Assembly (NCBI GenBank): GCA_037176885.1
Contig: JAWWNJ010000052.1
Coordinates: 248,001 to 312,000 of the forward strand
Reading direction: 5' to 3'
Length of the DNA: 64,000 nt
Source of the DNA: Favolaschia claudopus
Taxonomy: Eukaryota > Basidiomycota > Agaricomycetes > Agaricales > Mycenaceae
The position numbers and the translations under genes were made by a program. Below are positions 55,106 through 64,000 of this stretch, one piece after another. The notes beneath the pieces were generated by a model. That model searched no databases. It worked only from the letters and a program-made list of their open reading frames with translations, and was not told the origin of the DNA. Position 1 is the stretch's first letter, and every line of letters begins with the position of its first letter.

Positions 55106-55830
55106 CTACCATCTGTGCGCCTCCCACGTCGAGTTCTCTGGCTTCCACGCCGCCTTCCGCTTCTCCTTCTGTGGGGACAGTGCTTCGCGGATGTCCATTT
55201 GTTTTGGTGCGAAGCGCTTGAGTAACTTCGGCGCGTTGATGCCAATGTAAGTTTCGATGTCTAAGGTCGGCACGTTAGCAGTACGCTCAACAAGCACCGG
55301 AGCAGCAAAATCTTCATCGTCCTCGCCATCCGCCATCTCCTCGACCTCCGCAGGATCGGCAGCTCGGAGGTTGAAAACCGTCTCAAGATCAATTGGTTCG
55401 GAAGCATCCGGCGGTGGACCAGTGTTGAGAAGGTCAGCAAGCGTCGGAATACGCGCACGTTTGGGGTTGGTAGGCTTGCGGTTAGATACCGGTAATTCTA
55501 ACCTGACCTGGGTGTGATTCCTCACGTCCTGCCGTCCGTAGCCGTAGCGCCAATACTGGTTGAGTTGGGCACAGCGGACCAGATTTTCGGCGCTCAAATA
55601 ATTGCGTTTGGCCGTACTCATGGCTGATAATTTTGATACGGTGCACTCGTCGCACATCTCGCTAGGAATGACACTCAAGAGTTTGATTGCGAGGCGCTAA
55701 GAGAGCATAGTAAGAGAAGTGGCTGCTAGATCAGGTTGCTGCTTTAAAATACACACCGCGAGTCCATTTGCACCACTGTCATTTTGCAAAGCTGTCCACC
55801 ACTGTAAACGATGTTCAAGCTTTGGCGCGG
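55106..55830 (-). pseudogene. hAT transposase, C-terminal part
   Basis: The upstream exon reads LEHRLQWWTALQNDSGANGL (about 55825-55760), then a GT-AG intron, then LAIKLLSVIPSEMCDECTVS and KLSAMSTAKRNYLSAENLVR. The W-W-x-A-L ... LA-x-x-L-L-S-x-x-P-S ... E-x-x-x-S-x-L pattern is the hAT C-terminal dimerisation domain. A variable tail with acidic stretches ends at 55106. The N-terminal half lies at 58025-59085 on the same strand; the Tc1 element and a MITE separate them. Confidence 0.75.
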
Positions 55831-56185
55831 AGCCATTTCAATGACTCCCGAAATAGATAGGCTATCCATAGCTAATTACTAGTTGCCTATATTTCAGCGT
55901 AGTATGCGACTTGGCTTGCCTGTCATTCGCTCTACCAAGATGTCAGCCTCTTTCTTATCTCCGCTGTTCAGTCGAACCTGTTCAGCATCTCGCGTGCGGA
56001 TATTATGAGGTAATCTACAAGGCCGGAAGCCGTATCGCGATTCAGGTCGGAGCTACTAGCTGGCAGCCGTAGCCTAACAGCATCGTCGCGATAATAAACT
56101 GTTGATTCATTAGAACCAAAAAGTTTGACCAAAGTTTGACACCGATTTTGAACGCACCTGGATCAAAATGAAAAGGCCTGGGGTA

Positions 56186-57842
56186 CACTGACTCGGAAAA
56201 AAATATGGGATCACCGGCTTTTCAAGCTGTGTAGGGAGTGAGCAGTCTTCGGAGACGTTATATAGCATATTTAGTACCTACCATCGTACCCTTATCCAGG
56301 AAAAAAAAAATCAAGGCTCAGGCTGTGCGCGTCACGATGAGAGGGTGTGATTATCGCGCGCACGTGATCCGATACTTTTTCCGCATTTGGCAAGCCCCAA
56401 TCCGAACCACCACAACAATTCGCTCAACGCAACTCTAACCACTCGTAACTCATCCTTACCATCATGTCTGACACCACCGCCTCAAAAAAAAAAAAAGGCT
56501 GCGATAGTGGCCCTCAAGGAGGCAGGGTTCTCGAACAGGGCTGTAGCTGAAAAAGAGAATGTTGCGCCCTCTACCGTCTCCCGAATCAACAACCGGTACG
56601 GTGCAACGCACCATTTCGACGCAGAAACATCCAGGCCTGGTCGCCCACGTAAAATGGATGACAGGGACACCCGTACCGCCCTCCGAATGCTCTCATCGGG
56701 CCAAGCCAAGAATGTCACAGACTTGCAACGGAGGTTTTTTCCGCATTTGCATGTCGATACGATCAAGGCAAGGCTCCGGGAGCACGAATTGGGTGCCTAT
56801 GTACGTCAATGCAAGCCTCTGTTGAAGCCAGCACACAAGAAAAAGCGAATGGACTGGGCGGAGCACCATTGTTATTGGACAGGGGAGGACTGGCGAGCCG
56901 TGATATTTTCAGACGAGTCCAAGTTCAATATTTTTGGCTCGGATGGGCGGCAGTGGTGTTGGAGGGAGCGAGAGAAAGCAAATGACCTCAGATACACCAA
57001 GAAGAAAGTCAAGCATGGGGGCGGGAGCGTGATGGTCTGGGGCTGTGTCACACGACATGGGGTGGGACAACTTCACCGCATCGAGGGTATCATGGATCGC
57101 TTCGTTTACGTCGACATTCTCTCCCAGTCCCCCCTGCGCACCCTCGATAAGCACGATTTGGATCGTTCCACCGTCTATTTCCAGCAGGATGGCGACCCAA
57201 AGCACCGATCAAAGCACGCGAACGGCTGGTTTGATCTAAAAGGTTGGCTCGCTTTGAAAGAGGAGTGGGAAAGCATTGACCAGGCTTTCATCGACACGTT
57301 ATATGATAGTATGCCCAATCGCGTGCGGGAATTATTGAAGGCGAAGGGCGGGAACACTCACTATTAACACTCCGTAGGCTTGATTTGTCCCATTTCCTCT
57401 TCAGAGTATTATTCTGACTTTGTTTTCCCAAATCGGCAAAATGCAGATTAATGATTGGATCACCTGTCATCAATAAATAGAGGGTTTGCGCAAGAGCCAT
57501 TGGAGCCATTGAATGGCTACCGATTTCCGCATTAGGAAACTTTGAAGTCAAGAAGAGCTGCCTGGAATGAAATTTGGATACTCGAACCGGAGGTATCTTT
57601 TGTCAATACGCCGGAATCTGGACACTTATTTAGCCATTGCCATTCAATGGCAGCATTGCGAACAGGCTAATACAGCGCCGAGTTCTTCACGCAGAAACTA
57701 GATCTTATAGAGTATATGTATTAACTACACCTTATGGACATGCTCATGCACCTCAAAGACCTTGTCCAAAGCTCTGCTGTCTCGCGCGAAACGGCCGACT
57801 TTCTCACGGATGACGTGATCCCATATTTTTTCCGAGTCAGTG
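56186..57842 (+). mobile_element. Tc1/mariner transposon, 1657 bp
   Basis: About 28-bp inverted ends (CACTGACTCGGAAAAAAATA at the left; inverse at the right), with TA at 56184-56185 and 57843-57844. It carries one plus-strand transposase gene and sits inside a hAT gene. A strongly diverged relative of the AGAGAG MITE ends (AGAGGGTTTGCGCAAGAGCC) lies at 57479 in its 3' part. Confidence 0.9.
56464..57367 (+). pseudogene. Tc1/mariner transposase, catalytic block deleted
   Basis: Likely start ATG 56464 (MSDTTASKKK) runs into a 13-A tract (56484-56496), which puts it one base out of frame with the main reading frame. The N-terminal helix-turn-helix (ALKEAGFSNRAVAEKENVAP, STVSRINNRYG) and a GRPRK hook follow. 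The first catalytic Asp is in IFSDESKFNIFGSDG (about 56910) and the second in YFQQDGDPKH (about 57185). Then HANGWFDLKG runs straight into WLALKEEWESIDQAFIDTLY: the usual WPxxSPDLNPIE block with the third catalytic Asp is missing, an in-frame deletion of roughly 35 residues. The end (SMPNRVRELLKAKGGNTHY) is normal for the family. The enzyme cannot be active as written. Confidence 0.88.
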
Positions 57843-57851
57843 TACCATATA

Positions 57852-58022
57852 CTGTACCGATCTGTATGGAGGCAACGCTGTGAGGTGCGTTACGCGCCGT
57901 TGCTAGCCTTTTATGGTAATTTGCTGTGCAAAAGCAGTGCAAAATTACCATATATGGGACGATTTGTAAGCAAAAATGGCGCTGCGTTATGCGTTATCTT
58001 GCTACCATACATATCGGTACAG
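57852..58022. repeat. Small MITE, 171 bp, TA-flanked
   Basis: Ends CTGTACCGATCTGTATGG and inverse, with TA at 57850-57851 and 58023-58024. An inner inverted pair (TATGGTAATTT ... AAATTACCATA) makes a second stem. It abuts the Tc1 element, 9 bp away. Confidence 0.7.
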
Positions 58023-58024
58023 TA

Positions 58025-59085
58025 CTATGATATAGGTCCGTAGGTTTCACAGAGTAAAACAACGGCCAATTTCAGAGGTCTATTTCGCGAACCAGCCATG
58101 GAAGCGAGATTTTGGATAGCTGGGACGAAGCGAGAGTCACCTACCTCAGTAAAGCCTTTGACCTTGGGATATTTCTTTGAACCGACCATTACCTCTTTGT
58201 GAAGGAGGTTTAATTGGTGCGCAGGGTCAGGACAGTTACTGTAAGAATCCATGGCCACTTTTTACAGATGAGTGCACGACATTTTTTGACATTCCCGGTA
58301 GTATCAGATACGATCATAGAGAAACGCATAGCGGCATAGAAAAGAATAATCTGGTGGAGGAATGTCAGTAAGGCAAACGACGGTCGAAATTGAGAACGAA
58401 TCACTGACCTTTGTCAACTCTTCACATATTTTCTTCGCCCGTCGCCGAGATCCCAGTCAGAATAATTCCCGCAACTAGATATGAGACTCGAGCAGGGGTG
58501 GAGATGTGCGCTGTATAAATTTCGTCCTTACGCTGACTCGTCCAGCCGTCAAAAGACAGCGTGAGGTGCACGAAGGTTTCAAGCATTATTTTGAGCTGTT
58601 CCATTGCGTATGTCGTCTCAATCGCAAGGCGCGATGTTACGAAGGAAGATCGATCTGGAACTGAATATGCAGGACAGCTGGATTCGACCGAGGAGTAGGA
58701 GTATGAGTTGAGAACCGAATGCTTGGATTGAATTAACTCACAGAGCATTGCAAAAATCGATGAAGAAGCCGTTGTCAAGTAAGGAAAAGGCCAACGCACA
58801 GCACACCAGCAATTGAAGGAGAAGATAATCGATGGCAGACTAGTGGTAGCTCATCAGCAGGAACTTAGAGAAGGGACAAAAAACAATACGACGTACCTGC
58901 CGCGAAGCTGTCATTTTCCCCGAATCTCCCCAACTCGCGGACAGTGTTTGTTGAACAGGAGACGGCTTTGTAGAGGTAGTTGTAATTCCGGGAATTGCAA
59001 TCCCATCGTGATTGGGGTCTTCAACTTGACGGTTCTTTTCACGAACCGGTGGCGCATCCACATCGTCGACGATCCTTTACACTAA
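58025..59085 (-). pseudogene. hAT transposase, N-terminal and catalytic-start part
   Basis: Read leftwards: low-complexity start (about 59060-58915), a GT-AG intron, then AIDYLLLQLLVCCALAFPYL. A second intron around 58737-58678 is followed by DRSSFVTSRLAIETTYAMEQ and LTLSFDGWTSQRKDEIYTAH, the hAT block with the first catalytic Asp (S-F-D-G-W). Next, after another intron, VSDTTGNVKKCRALI, WPWIL, and (after a 1-nt shift near 58245) CPDPAHQLNLLHKEVMVG and SKKYPKVKGF. The chain stops near 58025 beside the Tc1 insertion; the C-terminus is at 55106-55830. The middle of the RNase-H fold is missing or too degraded to see. Confidence 0.75.
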
Positions 59086-59879
59086 GGCACCTGTTCCAAC
59101 CACTCCATACTCTCGTCCGAATCTTATTCTGTGCGAGGATTCAAGGAGATACCTTCTGGCATGAATGCATCCACACTCGGTAGACCTTGGGATGGTCAAG
59201 TCAGAGGGTATCGTACATACTCGTACTTGTGGCCCGACAGGTAGGTTAGGGCCGGGATAGGAGTAAACAGTTGGCCTTCGTAACTGTGGGAATTGAAGTG
59301 ACTGCAGGCCTTGTGCGTTGGTGAAGAGCCAGGAGGAAGCTTAGAAAATGGACTGGATTATCCTCCTCAAATCCTCCTTTATCATGTGGTTTCCGGTTTA
59401 CAAACAAGCCCCGTGAGCCCGGGCATTCAAGAAGAAGGGCACAGCTTTGAGATATATAAATAAATTTTACACGGCCCATGACCTCCACGTACCTTTATAA
59501 TTTTCCGTATATTTTGCAGCACATTTTCCTCGGCGCCGTTCGATGCATTTGTAATACACAAAAATTCGGGAAAAAACATATAGAGACTTTGCGCAGAGCC
59601 ACCGGGAGCCACCCGGTGGCTCTCACGGCATGCGCTGTGGAGCGGCTACGCGCTATGGTGGCTCATTCGGTGGCTGGAGGATGTTCCTGCCCCCAAAAAC
59701 AGTAGTTCGAACTTGAATCCCATAATTATGCTCAGTATCCGGTGCGCACCACTATGTAAACCAGTTGCCGAGAGTGACACTAGAGAAATTACGATTTTAA
59801 AGAGATAATATTCCCACTGGGGGAGAGTAGGCGAGTGAAAAAAATATGGGGCTTAAGTTGGAGCAAACTCTGAGTTCTC
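59086..59879. other. Intergenic with diverged half MITE
   Basis: 59582-59690 (AGAGACTTTGCGCAGAGCCA, then CACCCGGTGGCTCT) is a diverged left half of the AGAGAG MITE family; no right half. Otherwise no gene. Confidence 0.5.
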
Positions 59880-60150
59880 AGGTACAGGGTTATGAGATAG
59901 TAAACCTATTTTTGAGGTACTCACCCACCTGAAATCCTGGTGACTGTGTTCCAAAAAAGGAAAACACGGCCAAATTAATGGTATTTCGAAGATTAATTTA
60001 TTCACCCACTGTGCGACAGCTTAGCCCAAGTTTATATCATGAAAGTTGTAGCAAACAACCTGTAAATGAACCCTTCATCGCTCAAAGTTCTTTGACCATC
60101 GTAATTTCGTGGGAAAAACCCCGAATTCGGTTACTTTTGGTATCTGCGAG
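59880..60150. repeat. Truncated MITE (1287 family)
   Basis: Matches 1541-1813 closely (shared GACTGTGTTCCAAAAAAGGA and others), including the right terminal CGGTTACTTTTGGTATCTGC with TA outside at 60151. The left half is missing. Confidence 0.8.
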
Positions 60151-60345
60151 TACATACACACTGAGTGGCTGGCAAACCCGTGTCTTGTTCCTCCGGGCAG
60201 GGATCCATTGGTCTTTGGAAGGCGAGGGGAGTGCGACATAGACAATTGAGCTTCGAGTCGTTAACGTTCTATTTTGCATGATGGTGTGGGCTCTGGAGGA
60301 TGCAATGGCGATACAGAGCTTGAAGTTGTCAGGATACTTGAGATA

Positions 60346-60472
60346 CAGTGGCGGCGGGATCTGATGCCACCCCCCAAAAAATGATGTGGCCCCAATCGAC
60401 TCCACTTGCATCAAAAGTTCCAGAAATAGGCTGTTCTATTTTTAGGGGTGGCATCAGATGGCGCCGCCACTG
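60346..60472. repeat. Mini-MITE, 127 bp, TA-flanked
   Basis: Ends CAGTGGCGGCGGGATCTGAT and inverse (about 30 bp through GCCACCCC), with TA at 60344-60345 and 60473-60474. Nearly half of the element is TIR. Confidence 0.85.
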
Positions 60473-63400
60473 TATAAGGGGAACAGCCGTCGAGACGGAT
60501 TCTACGTCGGCGCTGTGCATGGTGGTGAGGGCGGTCGAAGACTTGATGCCTTGATGGTAGTCACGCGCTGCGGCCCGTCAGAGAACAGAGAGGAGAGATA
60601 GAGAAAGGTATAGTTTGTTGTTGTTGTGAGGATCCTAAACTTGAAAACAGCACCGGGCCATCAAAATTGATGGATCACATGCTTTTTCATGTGACTTTGA
60701 CACCAAACCACGGGACCACACGAGACGTCTCCATTCGGAGGGTGATGGTAAAACGGTCCAGCTTCCCACGGTGGATCATTGTTTAACCCTTCCCAAAGGG
60801 GAAATACCTCGGCCGGGAAAACGCGTTTTCGGCACCCAGAAAAGCCTCGGAATGACCGATTTTTCGGTCAACAAGCTTTTGGAGGTGGGCACCCGTCAAA
60901 TCAGTGATTTCTTTGTTCGTGTTTATTGATGGGGTCAGAGACTGCCGACACGTTTTCCGAGCGGCACACCCTTCGGCATCCTAAACCTTGGAAGCCAAAC
61001 TCTCTTAAATTTAAATATCTAGGGGATGTAGTTGGGATTTTTTAAAATTTGCATTTCATCTTGAGCTACAGACACCAATTAGCTCAGTTTCTTATATTTT
61101 CTGAATTCCCTACTACATCCCCTAGAAACATTGAAATAAAAATTTTCGGCGAAGAGAGTTAGGTGCCGCAATGCCGGGACGATTAAATAAACGTGTTCGA
61201 TGTCGCGCCATCATCAGCCGCGACATGCGTGACAATGCGTCACAGAATCGTGACATTTGACCCAAATGCAACACACTGTTAATGTGAAAGGGTCCTGATA
61301 TCAGAGAGTGTGAAGTGCTCCTTTGTACTGACTATTGAACACTTTCTATGAACGAATTACGGTCATACAGTGGAAAGAGGTCCCAAAGTACATTCGGCGC
61401 CGAATCTGGTGGCTGTACGCCTGCCCATCAGGCCATCAAAACCCCATCGCTGCCCACGTCCAAAGCTTTAGCCCCCCTGCCCTCGGCAAGGCCGACTCGC
61501 TGCGCTCGCCGTCCTTACCTTCGGCGGGGTCACAGCTTGTTGGGGCCAGGCCCCAAACCCCGGTGGATTCCTTTGGGCGCGCGGCGCCTCGGGGGTAGGT
61601 TCGGAACAAGCCTTCTCCGGTCCGGGCAAGCCGGACTAACTCGGAGAGAGGCTTGGTCCAAACTACCAAAAAAGGCCAATGTCCTCATAATTGTCTACTG
61701 CTCGTAATTCAGCACCAACGCTCATAAAACAAGTTAAGGATCAGTTAATGGAAGTGTACCCATATGCTCATGCACTTGAATTGATAAAATACCTCAATTT
61801 TAGTGTCGTATGCTCGGACTTGATGCCTGTTTCGGCATTTTCTAAACCTCCTTGGATCGCCTTAGTTTTCAGCTATGTACACCTGGTTTTGGCCTAGATT
61901 AGCTAATATGAGTACATACTACAATTTCTCAACCAAAGGTTTGCTATGAAACTCAATGCTTCGCACAAGAAATGCAGATTTCGCTGCACAGAGTGAAATG
62001 TCACGTATGTGACATGCGTGGCAAACGCCCTTGCCGAGCTGCAAACTTCCTTCCTAGTGGGCGCAGAGACAGAAAGAAACTTGAAAATGACTCAGAATGC
62101 ATACTTGACATCCTTACATATGTTCAGAAAATTTTGGGACCAAAAAACCAACGTTGACCCTTCACTATAGGATTTTGTGCAGCCTTTTCTTGCTCGTCAA
62201 AGCGTACATCAGCGGGCTGTATTGGAGCAACACGGGCTTAAAATAATCATTAAAGTAGTTGATGTTGCCCGCATACATCTCAGGTACATATTATACCCCC
62301 ACAGAGAAGAGATTCCGCCAACGGCTGAGCTCCTGGACCGAGCTCAAGACATCCCTCTTTTTCTTGATCTTGGCACAAGCCCCTTCTCAGAATCCGTGTG
62401 TCCGCACGTGAATGTCATGTGAGTTGAGAAGGCGGCTTGATCCGAACCTACCTCGGGGGAGTGCGTGGGACCACCCCATGTGACTTTCTGTCAAAAGTCA
62501 CGTTACTTTCTGTCACTTGTGTTTTCATGTAAAGGATAGCGTTTAGTCAAGGGGGCGCTTGATCAGTTGATTCCGAACAAGTCCGAAAGGTCCGATGGAC
62601 CTCGATATCTTTGCAAAGCAACTACGGGCTCAGCCCAGTACTCAACCAGCCTAAATCGTAGCATATCTTGTACCGCTAGACGTTAGAATGCGATGAGCAT
62701 TGAGCATAGGAAATTGGTACCACATAGCGCCCCAGGCCCGGGGATCGTCTTTGTTTATGTGTGCCAAACAATCTCCTTATTTGGGGGTACGGTGTCGTGG
62801 GAACCAGTCCACTATCCAGAGATCAAGCGCCTCTTGGCGGTAGAAAGAAAAAGTGGTACGATGTTGTCGGCTGCTGTGCGTTTGATCAAAACGAACCAAA
62901 TCTCACGCACACGTGAGCTTTTGGACTTGCTCTTTTCCGCAACTTTTCCGCCGTTTGTTCGGTACATCCTGTGTACGTTCTCTAGTATGAATTCCGTCTC
63001 ACCTTTCTATGGCTTGCTCTTGATCTGCGTTTTCCTGTGCCATACACCGGGATTCGGAGTCGGCGACTCCTCGGACTTGGAAGAATTCACTGCAGTTTCG
63101 GCCTCGACGATTCGAAGTGCGACAAACCAGTATCCAGCAATACTCTCACCGTGCTCATTCCCGTCACTCGCCGCTGGTCAACTTCAGCGGAGCCTTGGGT
63201 CCATGTCGGCATCAGAAGCCTTGTGAAAATGCAAAAGCACAAAGTCCGATTGCGGCGGCAAAGGTTGTTTCACACCAAGCAAGCTGAACACAATAATCTA
63301 GCCCTAGTACACTTAGAGTACAGTGCTGTCATATGACTATATAATCGACGGACACTTACACCATCCCAATCCTCTTTATGCGCGATTCAGCAAATTTCGA

Positions 63401-64000
63401 CTGTCGAAGTTCTTTGAAACAATGCCGCCTCCGGATCCCAAAATGCATCATGTACGAGTTTCTGCACCTACTGCTAACGGAGCAGGATGCTGGATCTCGG
63501 TCTCTATGGATTTTCCCGGTTTGTAGATTTAGACACTTGACGCCTGAGTCTTCAATGTCTTGAAGTACTTAGGGACAACCGACTCGCGTGCGCTGCAGTT
63601 ACGATGTATTTCTTCACTCAAATGACCCTGAGTATCAACTGTCTTCGATTTTGTGCGGAATACCTTCATCGTATGGGGAACTGTCGTCAGATACCCGGCT
63701 AAATTTCGAGGTCTAGAAAGCTCGTTATAGTAGCTGCACTCAGTGTTGCGGGGGTCAGGTCAACCTCTTGACCCTGACCCCGGGGGCAAGGGTCGGGTCA
63801 AGGTCGGGTCAACTCGGTGCTTGACCTTTGAGGGGGTCAAGTATATTACATAATCGTCAGAATCACGGGTGAAATTGATTCCACCACTCTATCTTGACGC
63901 TGTCTGCGTAAGGGAATCTGTGGATTTCAAGACAGTCCAACAGCTGAAGCTATAGACGGTGGAATTTGGACGATGGGACTCAATCATCTTTCCATTTTCG
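60473..64000. other. Unassigned right flank with foldback, GC island and repeat end
   Basis: No gene is supported. 61019-61125 folds back (CTAGGGGATGTAGT/ACTACATCCCCTAG, about 80-nt loop). 61385-61660 is a GC-rich island (GGCAAGGCCGACTCGCTGCG). An open frame 62693-63226 (177 codons from ATG) has no recognisable motif. From 63742 AGTGTTGCGGGGGTCAGG begins an array of GGGTCA/GGTCGGGTCAA motifs to 63842, resembling one end of a hAT-like non-autonomous element that continues or is truncated toward the window edge. Confidence 0.35.

Overview
The window looks like a transposon-dense accessory region from a mushroom-forming basidiomycete (Agaricomycetes). The inference rests on short GT-AG introns (about 46-62 nt), a chromodomain Ty3/gypsy element, a CxC5/CxC6 protein of the KDZ-associated type, fungal tnp2, hAT and Tc1 transposases, and an F-box gene relic. 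All identifications were made by eye from motifs; no database search was run. Almost nothing here looks like an intact host gene.

Layout. 1-5 kb: an aspartic-protease-like ORF cut by the left edge, then two unrecognised ORFs. 5-7.7 kb: a broken gypsy integrase interrupted by a minus-strand LTR-like segment and a gag fragment. 8.6-11.2 kb: a Tc1-type MITE and one copy of a tandem repeat. 11,236-28,773: a complete but dead chromovirus with matching LTRs and a TTAAA target duplication. Its gag-pol carries in-frame stops, long-TIR DNA elements inserted in its RNase H region, and an extra 3' ORF with an SR-rich part. 28.8-32.2 kb: the second tandem repeat copy and two MITEs.

33,068-38,472: the most interesting object, a 5.4-kb DNA element with imperfect terminal inverted repeats and a perfect 9-bp target duplication (GGTTCCGGG). 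It holds a SAP-domain gene and a CxC5/CxC6 gene and no conventional transposase. Palindromic CTGGAWTCCAG-like motifs cluster at its ends. 38.8-42.1 kb: a damaged tnp2 (CACTA-type) transposase gene.

42-52 kb: intergenic DNA made largely of MITEs (TA-flanked Tc1/mariner-type, nested and foldback forms) with two tiny copia fragments. 53.3-54.7 kb: a frameshifted F-box pseudogene. 55.1-59.1 kb: a minus-strand hAT transposase gene split by a Tc1/mariner element whose transposase has lost its third catalytic block. 59.1-64 kb: MITE fragments and otherwise unassigned DNA.

The genes do not form a host pathway. They record successive insertions: repeat dimer, then chromovirus, then long-TIR element, then MITE; and hAT, then Tc1.
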